Source of the DNA: a virus
Virus record (IMG/VR): IMGVR_UViG_3300038701_002310
Coordinates: 1 to 21,447 of that record
DNA: 21,447 bases
Direction: 5' to 3' (one strand)
Position 1 is the first letter of the stretch. Each line of letters begins with the position of its first letter. The position numbers and the translations under genes were made by a program. A model generated the notes under the pieces. The model searched no databases, was not told the origin of the DNA, and saw only the letters and a program-made list of their open reading frames with translations. This document shows positions 10,757 to 19,568 of this stretch, in pieces.

Positions 10757-12107
10757 TGAGATACTCTTCGGTGGCGCTCGGGGTGGCGGCAAGACGGATG
10801 GTGGTTTAGGTCGGCAGTTACTGCGAGAGCGTCACTACGGATCGGGATTCAATGAGGTCTACTTCCGCCAGGAGATGCCACAGGCTGATGACCTGATCGA
10901 GCGGGCGAAAGAATTATACATCCCGACCGGCGCGGATTGGAAAGAGCAGCAAAAGAAGTTTGTGTTTCCCAGCGGCGGGACATTGCGTTTCCGGCCATTG
11001 GAAAGCACGCAGGACGCGCAGAAGTATCAGGGACAGAACCTGTCGGGCGCAACGGTTGAAGAGGCTGGCAATTATCCCTTGCCTGATCCGATTGACCGGC
11101 TGTGGGGCGCGATGCGGTCTGCAAAGGGTGTGAAGCCTCAGCTTTTGTTGACGGCCAACCCTGGTGGCCCTGGTCAAGCATGGATTAAAGAGCGGTTTGT
11201 TGATCCGTGCCCATCGGGGAACAAGATTATTAACGTGACTCTGCCGAATGGCCAGCTGCATCGGCGGGTGTTCATTCCATCCAGAGTGCAAAACAACAAG
11301 GTTCTGCTGGAGCGGGACCCGGACTATGTGAACCGGCTGTATCTGGTTGGCTCTAAGGAGCTGGTCAGGGCGTGGCTGGAGGGTGACTGGAACGCTATTG
11401 AAGGTGCGTTCTTTGACGATTGGTCGATGACCAAGCATGTAATTGAGCCATTCGAGATTCCGGCTCATTGGATGCGGTTTCGGTCTGGCGACTGGGGCAG
11501 CGCAGCGCCGTTCTCGATTGGTTGGTGGGCTGTTGCCTCTGAGGACTATAATCACGGTTCGGGTGTCATCCCGCGCGGTGCAATGGTTCGCTATCGTGAG
11601 TGGTACGGGGCAAGCGCGCCTAACAAGGGATTGAAGCTCACGGCTGAGGAAGTTGCTCGGGGCATCCGAGAGCGTGAGGAAGAGGGCGAGCCGATTACGT
11701 ACAGCGTGATGGACCCGGCGGCGTTTGCTGAGGATGGCGGGCCAAGCCTGACTGACCGGATGCGCCTTGAGGGTGTTGTATGGCGTCGCGCTGACAATCG
11801 CCGGGTTGGCGTTCGCGGCGCAATGGGCGGCTGGGATCAGATGCGCGCTCGAATGAAGGGCGTTGACGGCAGGCCCATGATTTACTGCTTCTCCACGTGT
11901 GGGGCGAGCATTCGGACTATCCCGGCGCTGCAGCATGACCCACGCAGACCGGAAGACCTGGACACTACGGCAGAGGACCACGCGGCGGACGAATGGCGTT
12001 ATGGGTGCATGTCGCGCCCCTGGACAGCTTCGCTTCCATCGCCGCCCCCGGTTCAGTTCAATGACTACGCAGCACAAGAGCAGGAGGCGTCTGACTCATG
12101 GCTATGA
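10692..12107 (+). CDS. terL: Terminase large subunit, 471 aa
   Basis: This is the packaging ATPase and nuclease. The start at 10692 is chosen because a GGGGTGAG ribosome site precedes it and the protein then opens MRRVLWAPQQGPQTALIHCP, as relatives do. An in-frame ATG at 10671 would add seven residues. The Walker A loop GGARGGGKT is at 27-35, the Walker B-like GATVEEA at 119-125 and the coupling motif LLLTANPGGPG at 151-161. Nuclease acidic residues are D267 (SGDWG), D341 (SVMDPAA) and D433 (HAADEWRYG). All essential residues are present. It overlaps terS by 65 bases and portal by 10. The order terS-terL-portal-scaffold-coat is standard. Confidence 0.93.
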   Translation: MRRVLWAPQQGPQTALIHCPISEILFGGARGGGKTDGGLGRQLLRERHYGSGFNEVYFRQEMPQADDLIERAKELYIPTGADWKEQQKKFVFPSGGTLRFRPLESTQDAQKYQGQNLSGATVEEAGNYPLPDPIDRLWGAMRSAKGVKPQLLLTANPGGPGQAWIKERFVDPCPSGNKIINVTLPNGQLHRRVFIPSRVQNNKVLLERDPDYVNRLYLVGSKELVRAWLEGDWNAIEGAFFDDWSMTKHVIEPFEIPAHWMRFRSGDWGSAAPFSIGWWAVASEDYNHGSGVIPRGAMVRYREWYGASAPNKGLKLTAEEVARGIREREEEGEPITYSVMDPAAFAEDGGPSLTDRMRLEGVVWRRADNRRVGVRGAMGGWDQMRARMKGVDGRPMIYCFSTCGASIRTIPALQHDPRRPEDLDTTAEDHAADEWRYGCMSRPWTASLPSPPPVQFNDYAAQEQEASDSWL

Positions 12108-13948
12108 CGGATGACGCGGCAATGGTTGAGGAAGAGTATCAGGGCAAGCCCCTGGACCAGCTTAAGACCATGTTCAAGTCTGCAGAGGAAACGCACCAGC
12201 CTGCCCGTGAGCTGTCGCGGCGCGATGTGGATTGGTATGACAACTTTTCGGACAGCCAATGGTCTGACGAGGAAAAGCGCGTTTTGCGTGATCGTGGTCA
12301 GCCTGTCGTCACGTCAAACCGGATCAAGCGCAAGGTCAACTTTCTGCTTGGGTATGAGCAACGTGGCCGGACGGACCCGAAAGCCTATCCGCGCAACCCG
12401 CAGGATGAGAATGCCGCGAAGGTAGCAACGGACGTTCTGGACTATATCGAGCATCAAAGCCGCTTTGACCGGGAGGCCTCGAACGCCTTCAAGGATATGT
12501 GCCTTATGGGCATTGAGGCGGCTGAGGTCGTGATTGACCCGGAAACGTCTGACATCAAGGCGCAGCGCATTGACGGGTTCAAGGTGTATTATGACCCGCG
12601 CTCTCGTGAGGGTGACTTCTCGGATGCTCGCTATATCGGGTACTCGGATTGGCATGACCTGGAAGAGGCTGTTGAGCTGTTCCCGGAAGCGCAAGAAGAG
12701 CTGGAAGCGAGCGTTGATTCCTCGGTTGCCGATGATGACTATGACGACAAGCCGGAGTCGCTGTGGTGTAGCCCTGAGCGGCAGCGCGTTCGCATCGCGG
12801 TTTGCTATTACAAGCATCAGGGCCAGTGGTGTTATGCCTATCATACCGGGTCAGCAATCCTGGAAGAGGGTGTAAGCCTTTATCTTGATGAGAAGGGCCA
12901 GCCTGCTTGTCCGATCGTTGCGCAGTCTGCGTATGTCACGCGGGACAATGAGCGCTATGGCGTTGTCCGGGACATGATCGGTCCGCAGAGCGAAACAAAC
13001 TATCGTCGCTCCATGTCGCTGTTCCTGTTGAAGAGCAAACGTATGTGGGCGCGCCAGGGCGTGTTTCAGAGCCCACAGAAGGCCAAGCAGGAGGCTGCCA
13101 AGGCTAACGGTCTGGTTATGGCTGAGGGCATCTTCGGTCAGGACTGGGGCTTTCTTGGCAACGAGGCTGAGACATCCGGCAATTTCGAGCTGTTGCAGGA
13201 AGCGAAGGCAGAGCTTGATATTCAGGGTCCGAACGCTGGTCTGCAGGGGCGCGGTGTTGAGGGTCAATCGGGCCGGGCGATTATCGCACAGCAGAACGCA
13301 GGCTTGGCGGAAGAAAACGCTTTGTTTGACGCCCATAATGATTTCAAGCTGCGTTGCTATCAGGCGATGTGGGCGCGGGCCAAGCAGTTCTGGACGGAAG
13401 AAAAATACATCCGGGTTACGGACGACGAGCAGGCGTTCCGCTTTATGCATGTGAACGTGTTTGCGGGTATTGATCCGATGACGGGTCAGCCGATTGTGCA
13501 GAACGCCCTGGCGCAGATGGATGTCGATATCATTATTGATACGGCGCCGGACACGATCAGCTTGCAGCATGAGCAGTTTGAGCAATTGAGCCAGATGGCA
13601 CAGGCCGGGCTGCCGATCCCGCCGGATATTCTGATTATGGCCAGCCAGCTGACGGACAAGCAGCAGATTCTTGAGCGCCTGCAGCAGGCTCAACAGAGCC
13701 CGATGGCGCAGGCAGAAATGCAGCTCAAGATGGCCGGTGAGCAGGCGGACGTTGAAGAGACGCAAGCCAAGACAGAGAAATACCGCGCTGAAACCGTGAA
13801 GACGAGAGCTGAGACGCTTGGAGAGGTCACGGACGCAGCGAAAAAGACGGGGGAGATTATGGAGCCGGGCGCTTCCGATCCAGGTCAACCCCTCGACCAG
13901 ATGCGGGCCAGTAATGGCCCCATGCCGCCGCCGGGCTTCGGGCGATGA
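12098..13948 (+). CDS. P22 gp1-type portal protein, 616 aa
   Basis: The protein is long, acidic and helical. Diagnostic segments include VVTSNRIKRKVNFLLGYEQR (about 70-90), CLMGIEAAEVVIDPETSDIK, GFKVYYDPRSREGDFSDARY, and IDTAPDTISLQHEQFEQLSQ near 480-500. These are features of the P22 gp1-like portal family (dodecameric ring at the packaging vertex). A Gln/Lys/Glu-rich coiled C-terminus (about 530-590, AQAEMQLKMAGEQADVEETQ) corresponds to the barrel of P22 gp1. P22 gp1 is 725 residues, so this is a shorter member. The start overlaps terL, and no frameshift is evident. Confidence 0.88.
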   Translation: MAMTDDAAMVEEEYQGKPLDQLKTMFKSAEETHQPARELSRRDVDWYDNFSDSQWSDEEKRVLRDRGQPVVTSNRIKRKVNFLLGYEQRGRTDPKAYPRNPQDENAAKVATDVLDYIEHQSRFDREASNAFKDMCLMGIEAAEVVIDPETSDIKAQRIDGFKVYYDPRSREGDFSDARYIGYSDWHDLEEAVELFPEAQEELEASVDSSVADDDYDDKPESLWCSPERQRVRIAVCYYKHQGQWCYAYHTGSAILEEGVSLYLDEKGQPACPIVAQSAYVTRDNERYGVVRDMIGPQSETNYRRSMSLFLLKSKRMWARQGVFQSPQKAKQEAAKANGLVMAEGIFGQDWGFLGNEAETSGNFELLQEAKAELDIQGPNAGLQGRGVEGQSGRAIIAQQNAGLAEENALFDAHNDFKLRCYQAMWARAKQFWTEEKYIRVTDDEQAFRFMHVNVFAGIDPMTGQPIVQNALAQMDVDIIIDTAPDTISLQHEQFEQLSQMAQAGLPIPPDILIMASQLTDKQQILERLQQAQQSPMAQAEMQLKMAGEQADVEETQAKTEKYRAETVKTRAETLGEVTDAAKKTGEIMEPGASDPGQPLDQMRASNGPMPPPGFGR

Positions 13949-13981
13949 TGGTGCCGCCGACCTATGGGCGTGGAGAAACAG

Positions 13982-14761
13982 ATGAGCACGGAAGACAACC
14001 TGGAAGACTTTTTCGACGAGGATGGTGATGCCGCTATCGAGGCGAGTGAAGCGCAACCGGAGCCGGAGACGGTAGAGGAAGCGCCGGAAGCTGAGGCAGC
14101 GGAGCCAGCCGAGACGGGCGAACAAGAGCAGGCTGAGGAGCCTGATTCCCCGCCGCCGGGGGACGATGATAAAGCCATCACGGGGCGGATTTCTGCATTG
14201 CTTGATGAGCGCGAGAAGCGACAGGCAGCCGAGCGTAAGGCCGGTGAGCTTGAGAAGCGACTCGCAGAAATGGAAAAACCTCAAGAGGCACCAAAGCCGA
14301 TTGACCCATATGAAGACCCGGAAGGGTTCCATAACCAACAGCGCGCTATGGTGGAGCAAGCCGCTCTATCGCAGCGGGTGCAGACATCCAAGATGTTTGC
14401 CGAGCAGCAGCACGGTTCTGAGGCTGTAGCGGAGGCCTATGCGGCTTTCGATGCGGCCTGTAATGCGGACCCTGCAGTTGCTGCGTTGTCTCAGTCCATT
14501 ATCCAGAATCCTCACCCTATGGGCGAGGTAGTGAAATGGCACCAGCGCCAAAAACTGCTTGATGAAATCGGTGAAGACCCTGCCGCATACCGCGAACGGA
14601 TCATTGCAGAGCATCAGGCGAGCGCCGGGCAGGTTACGGAAACCCCAATGCAGCAGCCAGCTAAGCCAAGGGTGCCTCCGGCACTGGGCAAGGGTGGCGG
14701 CGTGGTCGGAGATACGGGTCAAACGGATCAGGATGCTTTTGACGAGGTGTTCACTAGATAA
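13982..14761 (+). CDS. Scaffolding protein, 259 aa
   Basis: The start is set at the ATG at 13982 behind a GGAG ribosome site; the ATG at 13964 has none. Composition is typical of a scaffold: a Glu/Ala/Pro-rich disordered N-terminus (about 1-60), a charged coiled coil (ALLDEREKRQAAERKAGELE, about 70-90), and a helical middle with IDPYEDPEGFHNQQRAMVEQ. A short C-terminus follows with PRVPPALGKG and a final DAFDEVFTR. Its location between portal and coat is the canonical place. It would direct procapsid assembly and exit before or during packaging. Confidence 0.75.
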   Translation: MSTEDNLEDFFDEDGDAAIEASEAQPEPETVEEAPEAEAAEPAETGEQEQAEEPDSPPPGDDDKAITGRISALLDEREKRQAAERKAGELEKRLAEMEKPQEAPKPIDPYEDPEGFHNQQRAMVEQAALSQRVQTSKMFAEQQHGSEAVAEAYAAFDAACNADPAVAALSQSIIQNPHPMGEVVKWHQRQKLLDEIGEDPAAYRERIIAEHQASAGQVTETPMQQPAKPRVPPALGKGGGVVGDTGQTDQDAFDEVFTR

Positions 14762-14772
14762 CGGAGCATCAG

Positions 14773-15861
14773 ATGGCTACCACGCCCATCAATTCCGGCT
14801 CGATTGTTAAAAAGTACGAGTCGAAGTATTTCAAGGAGTTCGTTCGCGAGAGCGGCTTCAATCCCTATATGGGCACCTCGCCCATGTCGCCTTTCGTCGT
14901 CAAGCGTCAGCTTATCGACAAGGGGCAAGTCATCAACATTCCGCTTCTCTCCGCCCTGAATGGCGACGGCAAGGGAACCGGAACCCTCGTCGGCAACGAG
15001 GAATCGCTTGCCAACTACAGCTATGACATCAAGCCGTTCTGGCATCGTCACGCTATCCTTGTTGACAAGGAACAGGCTCATATCAGCTCGTTTGACGTGA
15101 AGTCTGCGGCCCGTGACAGGCTCAAGGTTTGGGATATGGATCGCATGCGTGATCAGATTATCCTTGCCCTGTCTGCCACGGCTGAAAACTCCGGCTCGTA
15201 TGACGCCCTCAACGGTCACGCCAAGCAGATCTATCTGCAAGACGCGACCACGGCGCAGAAAAACGCCTTTGCTGCTCGCGGCCAGTACCGCCTGCTGTTT
15301 GGTGCTGCGGAGTCGAACTACAGCGCCACGTGGGCAACTGCGGTGGGCAATGTCGGTTCTGGCGATGAGCTTGGCCGCGCTGAAATCAGCCTGATGAAGA
15401 AAATGGCCCGTCGCCGGGTCAAAGGCACGTATCCGTCCATCCGCCCGATCCGGGTTGCTGGCGGTCGTGAATACTTCATCTGCTTCACCGGCTCGGACAA
15501 CTTCGCCAAGCTGAAAGCGGACATGGAAACCGTCAACCTCAGCGGTCGTCCGCGTGATGTTAATTCCAACCCTGTCTTCCAAGACGGTGATCTGGAATAT
15601 GATGGCGTCATCATCCGGGAGATTCCCGAAATCCTGTCCGGCACGTCTGCTGGCCTTTCTGCCAATCAGCAAGCCGCTTACTTCTGCGGTGCGCAGGCGC
15701 TCGGTATCGCTTGGGGTCAGACCCCGCGTGCAACCGAGCGGAAGGAAGACGATTACGGCTTCCAGTACGGCAAGGGCACCGAGTCACTGTGGGCGGCTGA
15801 AAAGCTGATCTTCAATGACTTGGATCACGGTATGATTACCGGCTTCTTCTACACGGCTTAA
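14773..15861 (+). CDS. Major capsid protein, N4-gp56-like family, 362 aa
   Basis: A GGAG ribosome site precedes the ATG. Residues about 45-130 contain QVINIPLLSALNGDGKGTGT, LVGNEESLANYSYDIKPFWH, RHAILVDKEQAHISSFDVKS and ARDRLKVWDMDRMRDQIILA. These match the 'G-x-G-T-L-x-GNEExLxxYxxxVxIxxxRHAVxxxxxxxxxxxFDxxxxAxxxLxxWxxxxxDxxI' pattern of N4-gp56 family HK97-fold capsid proteins. An E-loop-like segment and a C-terminal beta region follow. At 362 residues it is complete for the family (about 340-400). Confidence 0.85.
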   Translation: MATTPINSGSIVKKYESKYFKEFVRESGFNPYMGTSPMSPFVVKRQLIDKGQVINIPLLSALNGDGKGTGTLVGNEESLANYSYDIKPFWHRHAILVDKEQAHISSFDVKSAARDRLKVWDMDRMRDQIILALSATAENSGSYDALNGHAKQIYLQDATTAQKNAFAARGQYRLLFGAAESNYSATWATAVGNVGSGDELGRAEISLMKKMARRRVKGTYPSIRPIRVAGGREYFICFTGSDNFAKLKADMETVNLSGRPRDVNSNPVFQDGDLEYDGVIIREIPEILSGTSAGLSANQQAAYFCGAQALGIAWGQTPRATERKEDDYGFQYGKGTESLWAAEKLIFNDLDHGMITGFFYTA

Positions 15862-15873
15862 GGAGTCTGACAC

Positions 15874-16266
15874 ATGACCACTCCCGCTCGTGAGTATCAC
15901 ACTCAACAGCTTCACTATCTGCGCAAGGGCATTACCTTCGCGGATATCGCTTCAACCGTAACCCTCGGCGTGCTCCCGGCAGGCGCTATCGTGGACAATG
16001 CTTATGTGATTGTCTCGACCGCGTTTGACTCGGGTTCGACCGATATCCTCGACATCGGCACCTCTGGTGACGGTGACGGGTTCGCCACTGACCTTGACTT
16101 GCAGACTGCGGGCAAGATCGCGGCTGATGAGCTGGCAACGTCCAATGACCTTGGCCCTTATTCCTCGGACACGACCTTGCAGGCCAATCTGGTTGCTACT
16201 GGTACTGCCGCCACGGCTGGTGCCGGTGAAATCGTCGTCACGTTCCTCCCGGACAATGACGGCTAA
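15874..16266 (+). CDS. Putative capsid decoration/cement protein, 130 aa
   Basis: An AAGGAG ribosome site follows the coat gene stop. The protein is a Thr/Ala/Gly-rich beta sequence: ITFADIASTVTLGVLPAGAI, VDNAYVIVSTAFDSGSTDIL, DIGTSGDGDGFATDLDL and a closing GAGEIVVTFLPDNDG. The 'GxLPAGAxVxxxxVxVxTAFxSGxTDxLDIGTxxDxDGF' pattern is common in small proteins encoded directly after the coat gene, which are believed to decorate or cement capsids. Direct proof is lacking. The next gene starts immediately after the stop codon. Confidence 0.6.
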   Translation: MTTPAREYHTQQLHYLRKGITFADIASTVTLGVLPAGAIVDNAYVIVSTAFDSGSTDILDIGTSGDGDGFATDLDLQTAGKIAADELATSNDLGPYSSDTTLQANLVATGTAATAGAGEIVVTFLPDNDG

Positions 16267-16974
16267 ATGAGGATCGCCCTGTTAACGCCCTCCCGCGATG
16301 GCAGGGCGCACCTCGACCATTGCGAGGCAGTCACGGATGCCCGGTTTGAAGCCGTGCGCCGTGGCGTGTCTCTCAAGCGATATGTGGGGAAGGGGTCTAG
16401 TAACCTTCCCCGCAATCGTAATCTTCTGGCAGCGCAGGCCCTGAAAGATGGGGCTGATGTGCTGATTTGGATTGACTGCGATATTGCATTTGATCCGGCG
16501 GATGTGTTCCGCCTGGCGGAATCCAAGGCTGATATTGTCGCAGCCCTTCCTCAAGCGCGCACGCATGTTTATGGCGAGCCCGCCAGGATTGCCGGTGTGG
16601 GTGTCGAGCGAGAGCCAGACGAGACGGGCTATCACCCGGCAAAGGCCGTCCCAACCGCGTTCATGGCCACCAAGCGCCACGTTTACGAGCGCATGATTGA
16701 GGCGGGCAAGGCCACCAATTTTACCTGCCCGGCATCAGATAAGGAGCTTTGGCCCTATCTGCACAACTGGTTTTTCTACCGCCTGCGGCCTTCCGATCAT
16801 GACCCTGAAATCATGCAGGATGATGCCGAGGACTACTATTTCTGCAATATGTGGCGTGAGATGGGCGGCAAGGTTCACGCTGCCCCTGATGTCCGGCTTC
16901 ATCATTTCGAGGGGCTGGTGCGGCATTCGCTCTGCATGGATGACCTTTGGAGGGCGCAAGATGGCTCTGACTAA
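16267..16974 (+). CDS. GT-A-type glycosyltransferase in the head module, 235 aa
   Basis: The protein opens MRIALLTPSRDGRAHLDHCE, has LPRNRNLLAAQAL (47-59) and then a strand ADVLIWIDCDIAFDP in which D70-C-D72 is the metal/nucleotide-sugar DxD motif. Later EDYYFCNMWREMGGKVHAAP supplies the acidic residues expected near the acceptor base of family 2-like enzymes, followed by RLHHFEG. It would transfer a sugar from a nucleotide-sugar to an unknown acceptor, perhaps a virion protein or host envelope glycan. It starts directly after the decoration gene and overlaps the gp4-like gene by 14 bases, so it is an integral part of the late operon. Confidence 0.75.
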   Translation: MRIALLTPSRDGRAHLDHCEAVTDARFEAVRRGVSLKRYVGKGSSNLPRNRNLLAAQALKDGADVLIWIDCDIAFDPADVFRLAESKADIVAALPQARTHVYGEPARIAGVGVEREPDETGYHPAKAVPTAFMATKRHVYERMIEAGKATNFTCPASDKELWPYLHNWFFYRLRPSDHDPEIMQDDAEDYYFCNMWREMGGKVHAAPDVRLHHFEGLVRHSLCMDDLWRAQDGSD

Positions 16975-17302
16975 AGCGCAAATGCGGGACAAGGTTCTAA
17001 GGATTCTGGGTCGCCTGCCTGAAAACCAAATCGCGCAGGCTTGGGAGTCTGACATCGTGGAGAACACGATTGATCAGGTGCAGGCCTTTCTGGAGTCCGA
17101 GGAGCTGGCCTTCTGGGAGACAAGCGCTATTCCTGACGGTGTGGCGCAGGGTTACTCCCGGTATGTCGCAGGCCAGGTTGCTCCTGAATTGATGGGGGCA
17201 GAACAGGCTGTTCAATATGTCGGCCTGTCTGATCTTGGTATGCGGGCTATTCGTCGGTTCTGCGCAACGGCTGACGGGCCGGTGAAGGCGGTTTATTACT
17301 GA
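16961..17302 (+). CDS. Head-tail connector / P22 gp4-like tail accessory protein, 113 aa
   Basis: The ATG at 16961 follows a TTTGGAGGG ribosome site within the glycosyltransferase gene's end. The sequence MALTKAQMRDKVLRILGRLP and later TIDQVQAFLESEELAFWETS and YVAGQVAPELMGAEQ is an all-helical small protein of the kind found between coat and gp10-like genes. P22 gp4 (166 residues) holds the same genomic place. The assignment is mainly by position and helical character. A longer in-frame start at 16697 is a shadow of the glycosyltransferase gene. Confidence 0.55.
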   Translation: MALTKAQMRDKVLRILGRLPENQIAQAWESDIVENTIDQVQAFLESEELAFWETSAIPDGVAQGYSRYVAGQVAPELMGAEQAVQYVGLSDLGMRAIRRFCATADGPVKAVYY

Positions 17303-18690
17303 TGGGATACCTGCCGCTCGGACTCTCGACATATCAGAGCAATGACTACGGGTTTCCGTCTGTCGAGCTTGAGAATTGGTTTGCCGAGCAAGCCCCGGAT
17401 CGCAATGACCGTCCCGCGCGCCTTTTGCCGGTGCCTGGCTTGGTTTCGTTCGCCTCCAGCCTCAACGGTGCCATCCGGGGCATGGACCAGCGTGACGGCC
17501 TTCTGAGCGACAAGATGGTAGTGTGTGCGGGTGCGCGCATCTACACGGTCACATCAGGCGGGACGGTTGTAGAGATTGGCACGGTAACGGGGACGGGCAA
17601 GGCACACTTTGCCGGATCTCAAGCTGACATGGTGGTTGCTGCCGGAGGGACGGCTTATACGGTCACCGGCTCATTGACGAGCATCACGGTCGGGGCGTCT
17701 ACAGGCAATATCATTGATGTCGCGACCTACCAGCAGCGCCATATCTTCGCGGAAGAGGACAGCGGGCGGCTTTGGTTCTCTGATCCGGGTGACCCGACCA
17801 CGGTAGCGAATACGGCTTTTGCCACATCATCTGATGAGGCTGACCCGCTTCTAGGCGTTGAGGTCTGGCAAGATACGATCTGGGCGCTGGGGACGCAGAC
17901 AATCCGGGGCTATGTCGGCACGGGTGACGTGGATGCGCCGTTTGTTCCTCGCCCTGGGGCTTTGTTCTCGACGGGCATTGTCGGCAACGCGGCTATCGTG
18001 CGGGCTGACTTTGGCCTGTATGTGGTGGGCGATGATGGGCGGGTTTATCGCGCTGCGCAGGGCATTGAGGCTATCAGCACGCCGCCGATCGAGCGCTTGA
18101 TTGAAGACGTGACGACAAAGAGCGATATTCGGTTGTCGGCGCATAACTGGGGTGGTCATCAATTCCTTGGCCTGCATCTGCCCGGTGTTGGGGATTACTT
18201 CTTTGACCAGCTGACCGGGTTTTGGCATCGCCGCAAGGAGATTGGGAACGCCCGCTATCTGGCGCATGACTTCTTGAACGCTCATGGCGTGACCTATGTT
18301 GGTGATCGGTCTACGGGCACGATCTACACGGCTGACAGGGACGTGTTCACGCATAACGGGGCTGAGGTCCGCCGCGTCGCTCAATGCCTGTTTCCTGTGG
18401 AGGATAACCGGCCCCAGATTTCCAATCTGGTGGTTGAAATGCAATCCGGTGTCGGCCTTGTGACGGGACAGGGCAGTGACCCGCAAGTAATGATGCGTCA
18501 TTCGCGCAATGGGCGGATCTGGTCGTCTGAGGTTTCGCGCTCATTCGGGAAGATTGGCGAATATAATCATCGCTGCCTGTTTGGTAGCCTTGGCCGGTTC
18601 AACCCGCCACTTGGCATGATCGAGATTGCGGTATCTGACCCGGTTCCTGCTACGGTAACGGGGCTGTATGCCAACCGGAGCCGTCCATGA
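17302..18690 (+). CDS. P22 gp10-like packaged-DNA stabilisation protein, 462 aa
   Basis: The start overlaps the previous stop. The protein opens MGYLPLGLSTYQSNDYGFPS, then ELENWFAEQAP, RLLPVPGLVSFA and NGAIRGMDQRDGLL, followed by repeated short beta blades (VVCAGARIYTVTSGGTVVEI and similar). The 'N-W-(F/Y)-x-E...PGL-x-x-F...RGM' start and beta-propeller-like repeats match the gp10 family. That family forms a hexamer under gp4 to plug the portal after packaging. P22 gp10 is 472 residues, so this is full length. Its neighbours (gp4-like before, coiled-coil needle-like after) agree. Confidence 0.75.
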   Translation: MGYLPLGLSTYQSNDYGFPSVELENWFAEQAPDRNDRPARLLPVPGLVSFASSLNGAIRGMDQRDGLLSDKMVVCAGARIYTVTSGGTVVEIGTVTGTGKAHFAGSQADMVVAAGGTAYTVTGSLTSITVGASTGNIIDVATYQQRHIFAEEDSGRLWFSDPGDPTTVANTAFATSSDEADPLLGVEVWQDTIWALGTQTIRGYVGTGDVDAPFVPRPGALFSTGIVGNAAIVRADFGLYVVGDDGRVYRAAQGIEAISTPPIERLIEDVTTKSDIRLSAHNWGGHQFLGLHLPGVGDYFFDQLTGFWHRRKEIGNARYLAHDFLNAHGVTYVGDRSTGTIYTADRDVFTHNGAEVRRVAQCLFPVEDNRPQISNLVVEMQSGVGLVTGQGSDPQVMMRHSRNGRIWSSEVSRSFGKIGEYNHRCLFGSLGRFNPPLGMIEIAVSDPVPATVTGLYANRSRP

Positions 18691-19568
18691 GGAATTACCG
18701 CTATCCGAACGCCATCCCACCGCTCGGGACTCAAATGGTTGGGGCGGACGGTAAGCTGACGGAACAGTATCGCCGCTTTCTTGAGGGCATTGTAACTCAA
18801 TTGGGTGGTCAGGGCGGGGATCAGCTGGATGATCTTCGGACCCTGGCAGAGGCAAACAATCTGCGCGAGCTGGAGGAGTTGCGGGCACTCATTGAGCAGC
18901 TGCGGGGCGATGTGAGCGACACGGCCAGTCAGCTTGAGCAGGCCAAGCAGGATGCAGAGCGTCAATTGGCGGTCTTGCAGCAGGAGATAAGCACGGCTGT
19001 TTCCCTTCGCCCGTTCGGTCCGCTGGCGGAAAAATCGACGGTAGACACGCCGGACATCACGCAAGGCGCGGTCACGAATGCCGACAGCACGGGTGCAACG
19101 GCCAGCAATGCGAGCTGGACGACAGAGGATAGCTTTTCACAGGTAGAGATTGGCAGGCATACACAAACCCTCGCCTCTGGCTCGACCGCGATACTTGATT
19201 GTCGTTTTACCAAGACGGAGATTGTAGGAAGCTCGACTTTTTATCTTTCGAGCAATGGCCTGACCATTCCATTTTCACCGACACGGGACATTCTGTTGCG
19301 CCTAGTACGCGACCCTGACGGATCGGCTGACGTTCTGCGTAGCGTGTTTGTGGCTGAGGGATGGAATGGAAACACCTCGCCCTTTGGGTCCTTCTCGGAC
19401 CTGGCGGATGCAAACTTTATTTATGAGGATGACGGCCACTCGGGGGGAGAGACGACATGGGCGCTCGACCTTGTGTCCTATAACACGGGCACCACGACAT
19501 CAAACCCGGTTAAGTACGCCCTCAACAACGTGACTCGGACAATCTACTGCCTGGAGGCAAAACGCTAA
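18687..19568 (+). CDS. Tail needle or short fibre-like protein with a coiled coil, 293 aa
   Basis: The N-terminus (MRNYRYPNAIPPLGTQMVGA, DGKLTEQYRRFLEGI) is a 'P-L-x-x-x-x-x-x-x-DGKxTxxYxRFLxxI' attachment motif seen in podoviral tail proteins. Residues about 46-103 form a heptad-rich coiled coil (LDDLRTLAEANNLRELEELR and onward). The last 180 residues are Ser/Thr/Gly-rich beta structure. This trimeric-stalk architecture and the position right after gp10 correspond to P22 gp26, the needle that plugs the tail, or to a short fibre. Sequence identity to gp26 is not apparent. Confidence 0.6.
   Translation: MRNYRYPNAIPPLGTQMVGADGKLTEQYRRFLEGIVTQLGGQGGDQLDDLRTLAEANNLRELEELRALIEQLRGDVSDTASQLEQAKQDAERQLAVLQQEISTAVSLRPFGPLAEKSTVDTPDITQGAVTNADSTGATASNASWTTEDSFSQVEIGRHTQTLASGSTAILDCRFTKTEIVGSSTFYLSSNGLTIPFSPTRDILLRLVRDPDGSADVLRSVFVAEGWNGNTSPFGSFSDLADANFIYEDDGHSGGETTWALDLVSYNTGTTTSNPVKYALNNVTRTIYCLEAKR

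Noticed and set aside
10914-12077. 387-codon minus-strand open frame antisense to terL
   Set aside because: It is Arg/Pro-rich shadow sequence; terL on the plus strand has all catalytic motifs.
12851-14359. 502-codon minus-strand open frame antisense to portal and scaffold genes
   Set aside because: The translation is Leu/Arg/His-rich with no domain, mirrors the codon pattern of the portal gene, and lacks a ribosome site; the plus-strand genes are clearly real.
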